Positions 9,498-19,783 are shown, counted from the first letter of the stretch. The stretch is 63,603 bases of DNA from Gammaproteobacteria bacterium (GCA_013178375.1 JABLXQ010000036.1:1-63603), one strand, 5' to 3'. A program made the numbers and translations. Notes: generated from the sequence alone by a model not told the origin.

Positions 9498-12248
9498 ATG
9501 ACCCGACTGACCTGGCTCGGTACCACCCTTCTTGCCCTTCTGCTTACCGCCTGTGGCGGGAGCCAGACCGGCGACACTGCATCCGGTAATGGACAGGACA
9601 CTGCAACCCGCAGCGCGACAGCGAACGCGCCGGTGCCTGCCGGCATCGCGGCGTACTGCGAGGAACCCGGCAACGCGCGGGCACAGCAGATCACTGCCGC
9701 CGACTTCAAACTGGAAGGCCCCAATGCGATTGCCGGACAGGGGGATTTCCTGCTGGCCAACAGCCAGGCCATGTTCGCCATCTCCGGCCTGGGCGAGCAG
9801 AAAACCTATTACCACTACCCCGGCATTTTGGTGGATGCCGTTGCCGTCGACCGTTGCCAGCAGAGCAGCCAGGAACATTTTTTCGAACTGCCGCTGATGA
9901 TCGGCAAGCTCAACCCCCTCAACCAACCGCGCTCCACCTTTCGCGCCTTTCAGGCGCAACAAATCCAGGTCATCAATGATGGCAGCGACGGCAAGGCCGC
10001 CATCGTCCGCGCCACCGGCGTCGACCAGTATTACTGGCTGCTGGAACTGACTTTGATGGGCGAAGCGGTGCTCAAGGGCGAACCCAAATTCCTGTCCGAT
10101 CCGTTCGATCTGAATATTGTGGTGGATTACATTCTGGAACCGGATTCGCCCACATTGAATATTAATTACCGGCTGATCAATACCCGCGCCAGTTTCAACA
10201 GTTTCAATATTGCGTTTGTGTTGATGGCGTCGGGCGAAGGGCCGGTGCTCAATGACTTTTCGGCGTTTGATGTGGATCTGGAAGGCCTGGCATTGCAGCA
10301 CGGGATTCCCTGGGTCAGCACCAATGAAAATGGCAGTGCCTATGTCGTCAGCGCGCGCACGGACGCGCTGACGACTACGCAGATCTCCGGTGTCAATGCA
10401 CTGCTCGACGCCCGCCAGCTGGCCAATGCCTATCTGGGTCAACTGCTGACGGCCGCCGGCACCGCAGGCGATTCCTTCTCGCAACAGTTTGATATCACGG
10501 TTTCCGGCGGCAATGAATTCGATGCAGTGAAGGCGCATCTGCAGCATGCGCCGAAAGCATCCGGAATTGTGGAAACGCCGGTGCAGATCAGTATCACCGA
10601 CAGTCTTACCCGCAACCCGATTCCCCGCGCGAAAATTGAATTCCAGACGCAAAAGCAGCGCTTCCTGCAAGGCTGGCCGTGGGAAACATTCCTGACCGCC
10701 TACGCCGATGAAAACGGCCAGTTCAATGATCGCGTTCCCCTGTTTCGATATTTGCCGGACCAGCCCTATCGCGTTGTGGTGTCGGTGCCGGAGCGCGCCA
10801 GTGCGGAACCAGTGGCGCTGGTGCCGGTGGATCTGGCTGGCGACACTCCGCAGGTGATCGATATTGCGCTGCAGGGTCAGGGTGAATTGCAATATGAAAT
10901 CGTCGATCAGGATGGCAAACCGTCGCCAGCGAAACTCTCCATCTTTCAGAACGGCCAGATAATCGAACATATCTACAGCGTGTCGGGCAGCGGCACGCAG
11001 GCGCTGCCGCCGGGCACCTATCAGATCGGCATTTCCCGTGGTTTTGAATACGGTGTGGTGGAAGCCGAAATCGACATTCCTGCCTATGATCGCGCGCAGC
11101 TGAATGCAACGCTGGTGCACTGGGTCGATACCACCGGCTACCTGTCCTATGACGCGCATGTGCATTCCGCGCCGAGTCCCGACAGTGAAGTCAGCCGCGA
11201 GGATCGCATTCGCACTGCCGTGGCGGCGGGCCTGGAAATTGTGGTGGCCACCGATCATGAGATCATGACGGATCTGGCGCCGGCTGTGGTGAATGTGGGT
11301 GCGCAACATCTGCTGACCACGCTCATCGGCCAGGAAGTGACGGCTTCACTGCCCAACCACACCATTGCGTTTCCGCTGCAACGCGACCCGGCCAAGGTGC
11401 GCGATTTCATTCCCTGGTACGGCCTGGATATCGCGCAGATTTTTGCGGCGGAGAAAAACGCCGGCGCGCGCATCCGTACCTTTGCCCATCCGCGCGGCAG
11501 CTATCTGGATATCATCCAGTGGGACCGGATCGCAGGTGCGCCGGGTGCGGACATTGATCCGCGCACACTGGGCCTGCCAGTGGATGCCGCGCTGTGGACC
11601 TGGGATCTTGAAGCCATGGAATTGATGAATGGCAACCAGAAGGTGTTCAGCAGCGGCATTTTCGAAGACTGGATGAGCTTCCTCAATCACGGCCATCGCA
11701 TCATCGCCACCGGTGCCAGTGACGTGCATGGTCTGGAAACGCCGGGTTCGCCGCGCACCTATTTCCGTGCCTCGACCGATCGCGCGCCGGCGCTTGATAT
11801 CGATGAAATGGTAGCGTCCATTCTGAGTGGCGATGTGGTGGTCAGCCTCGGCGCATTTGCCCGCATCACGCTGAATGGCGAGGCGGGTCTGGGTGACACC
11901 ATCACCGATCAGGATGGCGCGGTGAATTTGCAGCTGACGGTGGAAGCGATTCCGCAAATCGATGTGGATCATGTGCGGGTGTATGTCAATTGCGATGAAG
12001 TGGCGCGCATCGCCCTGAGCAATCCGGCGGATTCCGCCATCAAGTACGCCGGCACGATTTCGCTGCCTGTTCCCACCGACCGGGATGCGCACGTCACGGT
12101 GCTGGGTTTTGGCAAACATCCGCTGCCGCGTATGTTTGAACAGTTCGATCCCACCGAGACACCGCGCTTCGTCACCAATCCGGTTTTCGTCGACAGCGAT
12201 GGCAATGGTGTTTATGACGCGCCGGGCGGAAAAACCTGTCGCATTTGA
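9498..12248 (+). CDS. PHP-domain (CehA/McbA-like) metallohydrolase lipoprotein
   Basis: This large exported lipoprotein of 916 residues has a signal sequence ending in the lipobox LLTAC (lipidated C19). Residues of roughly 100-530 are beta-rich and contain a carboxypeptidase-regulatory-like fold (TYQIGISRGFEYG). The PHP-type metallohydrolase part starts with DAHVHSAPSPDSE (about residue 550) and continues with VVATDHEIMTD, HPRGSYLDI and ATGASDVHG. These histidines and aspartates would bind the metal cluster. The pattern fits the CehA/McbA family of hydrolases. The substrate is unknown. It probably sits in the periplasm, anchored to a membrane. Confidence 0.8.
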   Translation: MTRLTWLGTTLLALLLTACGGSQTGDTASGNGQDTATRSATANAPVPAGIAAYCEEPGNARAQQITAADFKLEGPNAIAGQGDFLLANSQAMFAISGLGEQKTYYHYPGILVDAVAVDRCQQSSQEHFFELPLMIGKLNPLNQPRSTFRAFQAQQIQVINDGSDGKAAIVRATGVDQYYWLLELTLMGEAVLKGEPKFLSDPFDLNIVVDYILEPDSPTLNINYRLINTRASFNSFNIAFVLMASGEGPVLNDFSAFDVDLEGLALQHGIPWVSTNENGSAYVVSARTDALTTTQISGVNALLDARQLANAYLGQLLTAAGTAGDSFSQQFDITVSGGNEFDAVKAHLQHAPKASGIVETPVQISITDSLTRNPIPRAKIEFQTQKQRFLQGWPWETFLTAYADENGQFNDRVPLFRYLPDQPYRVVVSVPERASAEPVALVPVDLAGDTPQVIDIALQGQGELQYEIVDQDGKPSPAKLSIFQNGQIIEHIYSVSGSGTQALPPGTYQIGISRGFEYGVVEAEIDIPAYDRAQLNATLVHWVDTTGYLSYDAHVHSAPSPDSEVSREDRIRTAVAAGLEIVVATDHEIMTDLAPAVVNVGAQHLLTTLIGQEVTASLPNHTIAFPLQRDPAKVRDFIPWYGLDIAQIFAAEKNAGARIRTFAHPRGSYLDIIQWDRIAGAPGADIDPRTLGLPVDAALWTWDLEAMELMNGNQKVFSSGIFEDWMSFLNHGHRIIATGASDVHGLETPGSPRTYFRASTDRAPALDIDEMVASILSGDVVVSLGAFARITLNGEAGLGDTITDQDGAVNLQLTVEAIPQIDVDHVRVYVNCDEVARIALSNPADSAIKYAGTISLPVPTDRDAHVTVLGFGKHPLPRMFEQFDPTETPRFVTNPVFVDSDGNGVYDAPGGKTCRI

Positions 12249-12260
12249 GTGGTTGCGGTT

Positions 12261-13403
12261 TCAGCCGGAACCGGGCTTGCTCGCCCCCAGAATCACAAAT
12301 TTGGCATTGCTGGCGATCAGCTGGCAGTGATGGAAGCGGGTGCGCAGCTGGGGCAGATAATCCAGATGCCGGTTGGCGACTACGTAAAAAGTGCCCTCCG
12401 GATTCAGATGCCGTGCTGCATCGCGGAACATGCGCGCAGCAATCTCCGTGTGCACCTTGTTGCCTTCATGAAACGGTGGATTGCAGAGAATGGCGTCCAC
12501 CTTGCCGTCGAACTGCTCCAGGCCATCGCCACAGTGAAAATGGGCGGGATTTTCCAGCCGGTTCAAAGCCAACGATTCCCGCGCGCTTTGCACGGCGAGA
12601 AATGAATCGTCGGTGAAATGCAGGGTGGCCTGCGGATTTTTCCAGCCGGCGTAAATTCCCAAGGCGCCATTGCCGCAGCCCAGATCCAGAATCGACCGTG
12701 CGCCTTTCAGATCCGGCAACTGTTCCAGCAGGAAGCGGGTGCCGATGTCCAGCTGTTGCCGCGAGAACACGTTGGCGAGATTGACCAGTTGCAGCGGCGA
12801 TCCGGGAATGGCGTAGTGCACGGGCGCGGGTGCCGTAGCGGGCAATGCCGGATTGAATTGCGCAAACACCAGCCGTGCTTTTTTCTCCGCCAGCGACGTA
12901 TGTGTGGGGCCAATGATCTTTTCGAACAGTTCGATCATGGATTTCGCCATGTGCTTGACCATGCCGCCGCCGATGATCAGCGTGTTTTCATGCACGTGGT
13001 TGCGCAACTGCGTCAGCTGGTGTTCCAGCAGCGACAGGGTTTTCGGCAGCTGGATCAGCACACAGTCGTAGATAGCGTCCGGTGACTGGTGGGCGGGAAT
13101 AAAATGAACGCAATCTTCCGGCAATGCGTTGCGTTGCAGGTTCTTTTGCAACGCCAGGTGCGCGCTGAAGGAATCGTTCCAGCTTTGGGGTTGCGCGTTG
13201 TGCAGCGCGATGCCGAGTGCTCCTGCACCATCATTCACCAGCAGGGTGCGGGGGTGGGTGTCAGTCGCATACCCCCGGTTGGCCAGTTCCTGCAGCAACA
13301 GGTCGTCCGCCGCATTCCAGGCCTGCAGCGGTGAGCGCGGGTGGTGATGCAGGGGTTGCAGATGGAACTCGCCAAAGGCGGTCTGGAACAGGTCGTCGCT
13401 CAT
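12261..13403 (-). CDS. rlmG: 23S rRNA (guanine-N2)-methyltransferase RlmG
   Basis: This SAM-dependent enzyme methylates G1835 of 23S rRNA in E. coli. It has the duplicated architecture of RlmG/RsmC: a degenerate N-terminal methyltransferase half (LQAWNAADDLLLQEL and LLVNDGAGALGIAL closely resemble RlmG) and a catalytic C-terminal half with the SAM-binding ILDLGCGNGALG and the active-site tetrad in CNPPFHEG. The N-terminal wording favours RlmG over RsmC. At 380 residues it has the family's usual length. It converges on the PHP lipoprotein gene. Confidence 0.88.
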   Translation of the reverse strand: MSDDLFQTAFGEFHLQPLHHHPRSPLQAWNAADDLLLQELANRGYATDTHPRTLLVNDGAGALGIALHNAQPQSWNDSFSAHLALQKNLQRNALPEDCVHFIPAHQSPDAIYDCVLIQLPKTLSLLEHQLTQLRNHVHENTLIIGGGMVKHMAKSMIELFEKIIGPTHTSLAEKKARLVFAQFNPALPATAPAPVHYAIPGSPLQLVNLANVFSRQQLDIGTRFLLEQLPDLKGARSILDLGCGNGALGIYAGWKNPQATLHFTDDSFLAVQSARESLALNRLENPAHFHCGDGLEQFDGKVDAILCNPPFHEGNKVHTEIAARMFRDAARHLNPEGTFYVVANRHLDYLPQLRTRFHHCQLIASNAKFVILGASKPGSG

Positions 13404-13458
13404 TTTGGGTTACGGTGCTCGCCAGTATCTTTATTTGAAAATCAGCCTGCCGGAAATG

Positions 13459-13484
13459 AAAAAGCCGCCCGAGAGCGGCTTTTT
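13459..13484 (-). terminator. Rho-independent terminator of pckA
   Basis: AAAAAGCCGC and GCGGCTTTTT pair around a 6-nt loop, 23 bp beyond the pckA stop codon. Runs of A and T on both sides would let it work in either direction. Confidence 0.8.
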
Positions 13485-13506
13485 CACTACTAGACTAGAC
13501 GGCTTA

Positions 13507-15066
13507 CTACTTCTTGTGCGGACCAGCAGCGCGGATTTCCTGCGCCACGTCGGCATATTTTTCGAAGTTGGTGGTGAACAGGTCAGCCAGGTGATTGGCG
13601 CGTTCAACATAAGCCGCCTTGTCTTCCCAGGTGTTCTGCGGGATCAGCAGGTTCGGATCAACACCCGGTACATCCACCGGTACATCCAGATTCAGGATGT
13701 CGATGTGCTGGGTCGCCACGTTATCCAGTGCACCGCTCAGAACCGCAGTCACGACGGAACGGGTGGTGGGGATGGAGAAACGCTTGCCTTTGCCGTAGGG
13801 GCCGCCGGTCCAGCCGGTGTTGACCAGGTACACCTTGGAATCGAATTCCTCGATGCGCTTCATCAGCAGTTCGGCGTATTCGTGGGCCGGACGCGGGAAG
13901 AAGGGTGCGCCGAAGCAGGTGGAGAAGGTGGTTTTGATACCGGCGTCGGAGCCCATTTCAGTAGAACCCACCAGCGCGGTGTAGCCGCTCAGGAAGTGGT
14001 ACGCAGCAGCCTGCTTGCTCAGACGGGAAACCGGCGGGATAACGCCGTTCAGGTCGCAGGTCAGGAAGATCACGTGCTTGGGTTCGCCGGCACGGTTCTC
14101 GATCACGCGCTTGGCGATGTTTTCCAGCGGGTAGGCTGCGCGGGTGTTCTGGGTCAGGCTGTGGTCGGTGTAATCGGGAACGCGGGTTTCGGCGTTCAGG
14201 ATCACGTTTTCCAGCACGGCGCCGAAACGGATGGCGTCCCAGATTACCGGCTCGTTCTTCTGGCTCAGGTCGATACACTTGGCGTAGCAGCCGCCTTCGA
14301 TGTTGAATACGCCGCCCTTGGCCCAGCCGTGCTCGTCGTCACCGATCAGGTAGCGGTCGGGGTCGGCGGACAGGGTGGTTTTGCCAGTGCCGGACAGACC
14401 GAAGAACAGGGCCACGCCACCGTCTTCGCCCACGTTGGACGAGCAGTGCATCGGCAGTACGGATTTTTCCGGCAGCAGGAAGTTCTGCACCGAGAACATG
14501 GCTTTCTTCATTTCGCCTGCGTATTGCATGCCGGCCAGCAGTACTTTGCGGGCAGCGAAGTTCAGGATCACGCAGCCTTCGCTGTTGGTGCCGTCGCGTT
14601 CCTTGTCGCACACGAACGAGGGTGCGTGCAGGATCTGCCAGGGCTCCTTGTTCTTGGGGTTCCACTTTTCAGGGCGGATGAACAGGCAGCGGGCGAACAG
14701 GTTGTGCCACGCGGTTTCAGTGGTGACTTTAACGGCCAGGTAATGATCAGTGTCAGCGCCAACGTGCAGGTGGGACACAAAGGTGTCGCGGTGTGTAACG
14801 TGCTCGGCCACGCGGTTCCACAGGGCGTCGAATTTGTCAGCAGGAAATTTGCGGTTTACCGGGCCCCAGTGGATGTGCTCGCTGGTGCTGGGCTCGTCCA
14901 CGATGAAACGGTCCAGGGGAGAGCGGCCGGTGCGGGCGCCGGTCTTGGCGACGAATGCGCCATTGGCGGCCAGTTGGCCTTCGCCACGTTTGATGGCTTC
15001 TTCTACCAGAAAGGTGCTGCTCATATCGCTGTAATTGACAGGAGCAGTGCTCGTTGCGTTTGTCAT
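13507..15066 (-). CDS. pckA: Phosphoenolpyruvate carboxykinase (ATP)
   Basis: This is the gluconeogenic cytosolic enzyme converting oxaloacetate and ATP to phosphoenolpyruvate, CO2 and ADP. The kinase-1a P-loop [16 protein letters not shown] is intact, together with the metal-site region GDDEHGW and the arginine-rich [13 protein letters not shown]. The length (519 residues) is normal. AGGACGTAGGAA immediately precedes the ATG. The gene has its own terminator and is transcribed alone. In E. coli it lies next to hslO and envZ-ompR, which is partly preserved here. Confidence 0.95.
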   Translation of the reverse strand: MTNATSTAPVNYSDMSSTFLVEEAIKRGEGQLAANGAFVAKTGARTGRSPLDRFIVDEPSTSEHIHWGPVNRKFPADKFDALWNRVAEHVTHRDTFVSHLHVGADTDHYLAVKVTTETAWHNLFARCLFIRPEKWNPKNKEPWQILHAPSFVCDKERDGTNSEGCVILNFAARKVLLAGMQYAGEMKKAMFSVQNFLLPEKSVLPMHCSSNVGEDGGVALFFGLSGTGKTTLSADPDRYLIGDDEHGWAKGGVFNIEGGCYAKCIDLSQKNEPVIWDAIRFGAVLENVILNAETRVPDYTDHSLTQNTRAAYPLENIAKRVIENRAGEPKHVIFLTCDLNGVIPPVSRLSKQAAAYHFLSGYTALVGSTEMGSDAGIKTTFSTCFGAPFFPRPAHEYAELLMKRIEEFDSKVYLVNTGWTGGPYGKGKRFSIPTTRSVVTAVLSGALDNVATQHIDILNLDVPVDVPGVDPNLLIPQNTWEDKAAYVERANHLADLFTTNFEKYADVAQEIRAAGPHKK

Positions 15067-15448
15067 TTCCTACGTCCTCACTGACGGCTTGTGGCCGAAG
15101 ATTGCTAGTGTGTAAAAACTGAAAAGCCAGTTGTAATGCGAGCGGGACGGGGGAATGTACATGACCCTTTGTAAGTGCCCCTACCGGCAGCGGTGGCCGC
15201 CTGATGGTGACGTTTTTTCTGGGGTCGGAGATCCCGTCGGGCTCAAAGCCAGCCTGAATTCGAGGCGCGCATTATGCCAAACCGCCGGAAAAAACGCTAA
15301 ACCTTTCACGCCACCGGCGGGGGTGATCCGGCGGGTATTCCGGGTAATTTTTAACAAAGCCGCGCGCCAAACCGTTTGTGATCACTTACTTTCTGGCAGT
15401 TCACCGGGGTTGGAACCGGGCCGTCCCCCGGCTTTTTCGGGGTCTGTT
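15067..15448. other. 382-bp spacer between hslO 3' end and pckA 5' end
   Basis: No gene is visible. The right part must hold the end of the hslO transcript and the left part the pckA promoter. A GC hairpin (CCGGG, 15416-15420, with CCCGG, 15427-15431) followed by T5 lies near 15416-15437. It faces the plus strand, away from both genes, so I do not call it their terminator. I see no convincing promoter hexamers. Confidence 0.5.
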
Positions 15449-16336
15449 TCAGTGGCGGCGCTCGGAGTCCGGCGCGGGATTCGGCTGGAACAGCATGGCC
15501 ACGTCGACGGCGTCGAAAACGTAAAGCTGGTTGCAGAACTGGCAGGTGACCTCGACGTTGCCCCGTTCCGCCAGCAGGCCGTCCAGCTCTTCCCGGCCGA
15601 TCCGCACCAGGGCGTCGGCGGTGCGTTCACGGCTGCAGGTACAGCGGAAGTCGATCGGTTCCGGCGGGAACAGCAACACGTCCTCCTCATGGAACAGGCG
15701 GTGCAGCAGGGTCTGGCTGTCCAGGTTGAGCAGTTCGTCGGCGGTCAGGGTTTCCGCCAGCAGGGTCAGGCGGGTCCAGTCCTCGTTCTGCTGCTCTGGA
15801 TCGATCTCGACCCCCGAGTTGTAGGGCAGCACCTGCAACAGCATGCCCGCGGCCCGGTTATTGCCCTGGTGCAGCCAGATGCGGGTGCGCAGCTGTTCGG
15901 ACTGGCTGAAGTAGAATTCCAGGCACTCCGCCAAGCTGTCGCCGGACAGCGGCACGATGCCCTGGTAGCGCTCGCCCTTGTCCGGGGTGATGGTGATGGC
16001 CAGCACGGCCTTGCCCAGCAGGCTCTTGAAGTTGAGCCCGGTGGTGTCCCCCTGCCAGCGGGCCACGGCGCGCAGGTGGTTGTCGTCGGTGCATTCCACG
16101 GTGATCAGGTGGACCGGCCCCTCGCCCCGGGCCTGGATGGTCAGGCTGCCGTCGAATTTCAGGGTGGCGGTGAGCAGTACCGCTGCCGCCATCAGTTCCC
16201 CCAGCAGGGCCTGCACTTCCAGCGGGTAGTCATGCTTGGCCAGCACGGTCTGGTAACTGGTGTCGAGCAGGGTCCACTGGCCGCGGATGGCGCTGTCGTT
16301 GAGGAGGAATCGCTGGCTGGTGTCGCTGTCATTCAT
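15449..16336 (-). CDS. hslO: Redox-regulated chaperone Hsp33
   Basis: This cytosolic holdase is activated by oxidative unfolding. The C-terminal zinc switch is intact: CxC in RCTCSRERT and CxxC in CQFCNQ, about 30 residues apart. The N-terminal core carries typical FDGSLTIQARGEGPVHL and ITITPDKGERYQGIVPL stretches. At 295 residues it matches the family length. It begins one base after the hslR stop codon, so hslR-hslO form an operon, as in enterobacteria. Confidence 0.94.
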   Translation of the reverse strand: MNDSDTSQRFLLNDSAIRGQWTLLDTSYQTVLAKHDYPLEVQALLGELMAAAVLLTATLKFDGSLTIQARGEGPVHLITVECTDDNHLRAVARWQGDTTGLNFKSLLGKAVLAITITPDKGERYQGIVPLSGDSLAECLEFYFSQSEQLRTRIWLHQGNNRAAGMLLQVLPYNSGVEIDPEQQNEDWTRLTLLAETLTADELLNLDSQTLLHRLFHEEDVLLFPPEPIDFRCTCSRERTADALVRIGREELDGLLAERGNVEVTCQFCNQLYVFDAVDVAMLFQPNPAPDSERRH

Positions 16337-16337
16337 G

Positions 16338-16751
16338 TCAGTCGTTCTGCTGTTGGCGGAATTGGGTGATCTGGCGGCGTTCTTTCTTGTTGGGGCGGTG
16401 GTCGGTGGCGCCGGAACTGGCGCTGCCCAGGGCCTTGCGCTGCAGGGCGGCCTGTTCCCGTTTGGTAATGCTGTCGGCGGTTTCCTGGTACAGGGTGGCG
16501 GCCTGGGTGGCGTTGCCGCGCCGGCTGTCGAGCCCGGTCACCACGACTTCCTTTTCGTCCACTCCCTGGCGCAGGCGGACGGTGGCGCCCAGGGCCACTT
16601 CCCGGCTGGCTTTGACACGGTGACCGTCGTAGTGCACCTTGCCACCTTCGATCATCTCCTTGGCGATGGACCGGGTCTTGTAGAAGCGCGCAGCCCACAG
16701 CCACTTGTCGAGTCGCACCTTGTTGTCGTTGCTGCTGTCGTCGGAAACCAT
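16338..16751 (-). CDS. hslR: Ribosome-associated heat-shock protein Hsp15 (S4 domain)
   Basis: This small RNA-binding protein recognises free 50S subunits carrying nascent chains and takes part in their recycling. An S4 domain opens the protein (VRLDKWLWAARFYKTRSIAKEMIEGGKVHYDG), and a basic tail rich in Lys/Arg ends it. The ATG at 16751 gives 137 residues, near the E. coli length of 133. An in-frame ATG at 16802 would add a His/Arg-rich extension, and neither start has a strong ribosome site. It is the first gene of hslR-hslO. Confidence 0.88.
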   Translation of the reverse strand: MVSDDSSNDNKVRLDKWLWAARFYKTRSIAKEMIEGGKVHYDGHRVKASREVALGATVRLRQGVDEKEVVVTGLDSRRGNATQAATLYQETADSITKREQAALQRKALGSASSGATDHRPNKKERRQITQFRQQQND

Positions 16752-16892
16752 GAGTATTGCGTCTTCGCGCGAGTGGTGGTGGGGCCGATCAGGGGTGGCC
16801 ATTATAAAAGGATTTTTCACCGGAGTATGCCAGTGCAGTGTGGATGACGACGCAGTAAACAGGAAACGCAGGTTTTGAGGGCCAGGTTCAAG

Positions 16893-18743
16893 ATGAAACC
16901 ATGGTGGACATTGTGGCTGCTGGCGCTGTTGACGCCGGTGCATGCCGAAGCGTTACGGTTGCAGCCAGGACAGGACCGGTATGCCGTGGGCCCGTTCCTG
17001 CAGGTGTGGGAGGATGTGTCGGCCCGGCTGGGCCCGGCCGAGGTGCTGGCACAACGGGACCGGTTTGTGCCAGTGCCGGATGAGCAGGTGACCGGGGGCT
17101 ATAGCCGGTCGGCCTGGTGGTACTACCTGGAGCTGGACGAGGCCGGCGCAGCGGGGGAGTGGCTGCTGCATGTCGATTACAGTGCGCTGGATTATCTGGA
17201 TGTGTGGCAGGTGCGCGGCGCGGCAGAGCCCCTGTCCCTTTACAGTGGCGGCGATCATGTGCCGTTTCCCCAGCGGCCACTGTTGCACAGCGCGTTTCTG
17301 GTGCCCTTTATACTGCAGCCACAGGAGCATTCAGCCCTGCTGATCCGGGTGCAGACCCAGGGCTCCATCATCATGCCGCTGCAGATCCTGTCGAAAAACG
17401 CCTTCATTGAAGACGAGGAAAGCGAGCGCCTGATGCTGGGCGGACTCTGGGGCGGGCTGCTGTTCCTGATGCTGTACAACCTGCTGCTGTACCGCAACGT
17501 GCGCGACCGCGTCTATCTGTATTACTGCGCCTATATCCTGGCCTTCGTGGTGGGTTCGCTGCATCTGTCCGGCGTCGGCTTCCATTACCTGTGGCCGAAC
17601 TGGCTGTGGATGCAGACCGGCGGCCTGCCGGTGCTGTTCCTGCTGGCATCGTTCTTCGCCAACAATTTCTCGCGCCAGCTGCTGGACCTGAAGCGCCGGC
17701 ATCCGCTGCTGGACCGGATTCTGTACGGCTTTGCCGTGCTGCATGTGATCTGCATGCTGGTGTTCCCCCTGTTGCCGTTCCAGTTGTCGCTGTATTGCAC
17801 CGTTGCGGTGGTGCTCAGCATGGGCGTTTTCCTGATGACGGCGGGTGTGATGTCCTTCGTGGAAAACTATCCGCCGGGGCGGAATTATTTTCTGGCCTGG
17901 ATCAGCCTGTTCATTGCGGTAGTGATTTTTGCGCTGGAAACCATGGGGCTCACCCACGGATCGTTCATTTCGAAATGGTCGCTGCAGATTGGCGCGGGTG
18001 TGGAGGCGTTGCTGTTTGCGATCGCCATGTCGGATCGCATCAATCTGTTCAAGCAGCAGACGCTGCAGGCGCAGGAAAAAGTGGTGGAGCAGGAAAAGCT
18101 GCTGCGCATCGCGCAGGAGGAAGCCAACCGCGAGCTGGAACAACGGGTGGACCAGCGCACCCGCGAGCTGGCGAAAGTGGTGGAGGATCTGGCCCGGGTG
18201 AACGAGAAGCTGGATCGACTGAACCAGCTGGACGAACTGACCCTTGTGTTCAACCGCCGCGCCTTCAATCATCGCAGCGCCACTCTGCTGGCCCAGTGCA
18301 AGCGGGAGCAACGCAGCCTGGCGGTGCTGCTGCTGGACATCGATCACTTCAAACTGGTGAACGACCGCCACGGCCATCTGGCAGGGGACGAGTGCCTGCG
18401 CCGGATTGCGGCACTGGTCCAGGCGCGGGTGACGCGGCCGCAGGACTTTGTGGCGCGGCTGGGTGGCGAGGAATTCGTGGTGGTGCTGTATGACACGCCG
18501 GCGGATGGTGCGCTCCACGTGGCCGAGCGCATTCGCGCCGAGGTGCAGCAAACCTGCTTCCCGTGGGACGACCAGTGCATTCCGCTGACAGTAAGCGTGG
18601 GTTTGTGTTGCGGTGTTCCCGCCAGCTGGCATGAGGTGGAGCATTTCACCGGCTGGGCGGATCAGGCGCTGTACCAGGCCAAGTCCGATGGGCGTAACCG
18701 GATGGTGCAACGGGATCTGGTGACGGTGGTGGAATTCAATTGA
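16893..18743 (+). CDS. Membrane diguanylate cyclase with 7TMR-DISM sensor
   Basis: This protein makes the second messenger cyclic-di-GMP in response to a periplasmic cue. From the ATG at 16893 (an in-frame ATG also exists at 16875) it has a signal peptide ending near PVHA, a periplasmic DISMED2-type sensor (about residues 20-160), seven membrane segments (about 180-380), a coiled coil (about 385-435) and a GGDEF domain. The active site reads GGEEF. A complete inhibitory site, RPQD, lies five residues before it, so product inhibition is expected. It ends at a bidirectional terminator. Confidence 0.9.
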   Translation: MKPWWTLWLLALLTPVHAEALRLQPGQDRYAVGPFLQVWEDVSARLGPAEVLAQRDRFVPVPDEQVTGGYSRSAWWYYLELDEAGAAGEWLLHVDYSALDYLDVWQVRGAAEPLSLYSGGDHVPFPQRPLLHSAFLVPFILQPQEHSALLIRVQTQGSIIMPLQILSKNAFIEDEESERLMLGGLWGGLLFLMLYNLLLYRNVRDRVYLYYCAYILAFVVGSLHLSGVGFHYLWPNWLWMQTGGLPVLFLLASFFANNFSRQLLDLKRRHPLLDRILYGFAVLHVICMLVFPLLPFQLSLYCTVAVVLSMGVFLMTAGVMSFVENYPPGRNYFLAWISLFIAVVIFALETMGLTHGSFISKWSLQIGAGVEALLFAIAMSDRINLFKQQTLQAQEKVVEQEKLLRIAQEEANRELEQRVDQRTRELAKVVEDLARVNEKLDRLNQLDELTLVFNRRAFNHRSATLLAQCKREQRSLAVLLLDIDHFKLVNDRHGHLAGDECLRRIAALVQARVTRPQDFVARLGGEEFVVVLYDTPADGALHVAERIRAEVQQTCFPWDDQCIPLTVSVGLCCGVPASWHEVEHFTGWADQALYQAKSDGRNRMVQRDLVTVVEFN

Positions 18744-18754
18744 AATTGAAAAAG

Positions 18755-18795
18755 ACACCATTCACCTGGGCTCGCTAACCAGTGAATGGTGTTTT
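18755..18795. terminator. Bidirectional terminator between diguanylate cyclase and lipase genes
   Basis: ACACCATTCAC (18755-18765) pairs perfectly with GTGAATGGTGT (18782-18792). A T-run follows on the right and an A-run precedes on the left. It can therefore serve both convergent genes. Confidence 0.8.
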
Positions 18796-18832
18796 GCAGT
18801 TACACAAGAGTGGCGCAATTTACAACAGAAAA

Positions 18833-19783
18833 TCAGAGGCCCAGTTGTTGCAGCCGGTTGGCCTGCTGGCGGTATACCACCGGTGGGTCGGTGTCCTTGC
18901 TGCTGTGCAGGCCGAACAGGTGGTCGATGGCATCGATATGGTTCATGCGGTAGTTGTCGCGGATCACCTGCCCCAAATAGGTGGAGCACACCGGCACCAG
19001 GCCGTCGTTGGGTTCGTCCATCAGTGTCGCTGACGCCAGCAGGCCGTAATCGGCGAGGTCCGCCAGATTGGTCATGACGCGGTTGCCGGTCCAGGAAAAA
19101 TAATAAATCCCGTTGGCCACCGGCGCGCCGTTACCGCAATACTGCTGGGGCATGCCGTCGGGAAATTGCGCGTTGAATGCCAGCGCCTTGGCCGTGGAAA
19201 GGGCTTCGAGTTCCAGCGGAAAACTTTGCGGCAGCGGATGGCCTGTGAGGGTATTCACCAATGCGCCCCAGGCGCCCATCACCAGTTTGAACAGACGGCC
19301 GGAAAAATTGCGCTCTGCCAGATTCTGCTGCATGGCATCCGCCACTGGTGTACCCCAGTTCACACCATGCACGCTGGTCACCGAGGCCACGTACTGCGGA
19401 TACACGCCGGCCAGATAGCGTGCGGTGGGGCTGCCGTGACTGTGGCCGATCAGGTTCACTTTTTCCGCCCCGGTGGTGGCCAGGATGGTTTCGATCTGGC
19501 GGGCGGCCTGCTCACCGCGCAGTTCAGTGGTATTGAGCGCCGAAACTTGCAGTACGAACACATTGGAGCCACCCTTGCGTAACTGGCGCGGAATGCTGTA
19601 CCAGCCGCTGACCCCCAGCATGTCATCGAACAGGGCCATGCCGTGAATCAGGACGATGGGATAACGTGTGCGGGTGTAACCGTCGGTTGCAGCGCTTGCT
19701 GCCGTGCCGAAGCAGATACTGAACAATAACAACAGTCCGGGGAACCATGGGCGGGAAATGCGCGGTGCGTTGAAGGGCAGCAT
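18833..19783 (-). CDS. Secreted triacylglycerol lipase, family I (paralogue 1)
   Basis: This is an extracellular ester hydrolase of the Pseudomonas/Burkholderia type. It has a signal peptide (cleavage near residue 31), the family opening YPIVLIHGMALFDDMLG with the oxyanion-hole segment, nucleophile S115 in GHSHG, and the aspartate and histidine of NDGLVP and NHIDAIDHL. Two cysteines (QYCGNG and VPVCST) match the disulphide of this family. AAGGA lies about 8 bases before the ATG. Such lipases usually need a membrane foldase, and one lies divergently next door. Export would be through Sec plus a type II system not seen here. Confidence 0.9.
   Translation of the reverse strand: MLPFNAPRISRPWFPGLLLLFSICFGTAASAATDGYTRTRYPIVLIHGMALFDDMLGVSGWYSIPRQLRKGGSNVFVLQVSALNTTELRGEQAARQIETILATTGAEKVNLIGHSHGSPTARYLAGVYPQYVASVTSVHGVNWGTPVADAMQQNLAERNFSGRLFKLVMGAWGALVNTLTGHPLPQSFPLELEALSTAKALAFNAQFPDGMPQQYCGNGAPVANGIYYFSWTGNRVMTNLADLADYGLLASATLMDEPNDGLVPVCSTYLGQVIRDNYRMNHIDAIDHLFGLHSSKDTDPPVVYRQQANRLQQLGL

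Noticed and set aside
9420..11309. Long open frame antisense to the PHP lipoprotein gene (629 codons)
   Set aside because: Its composition (His/Gln/Arg-rich) is that of a codon-bias shadow, and the sense gene has a lipobox and PHP motifs.
13405..15084. 559-codon frame antisense to pckA
   Set aside because: The opposite strand encodes an intact PEP carboxykinase; the antisense product has no recognisable domain.
15416..15437. Terminator of hslO
   Set aside because: The hairpin and its T-run face the plus strand, opposite to hslO transcription.
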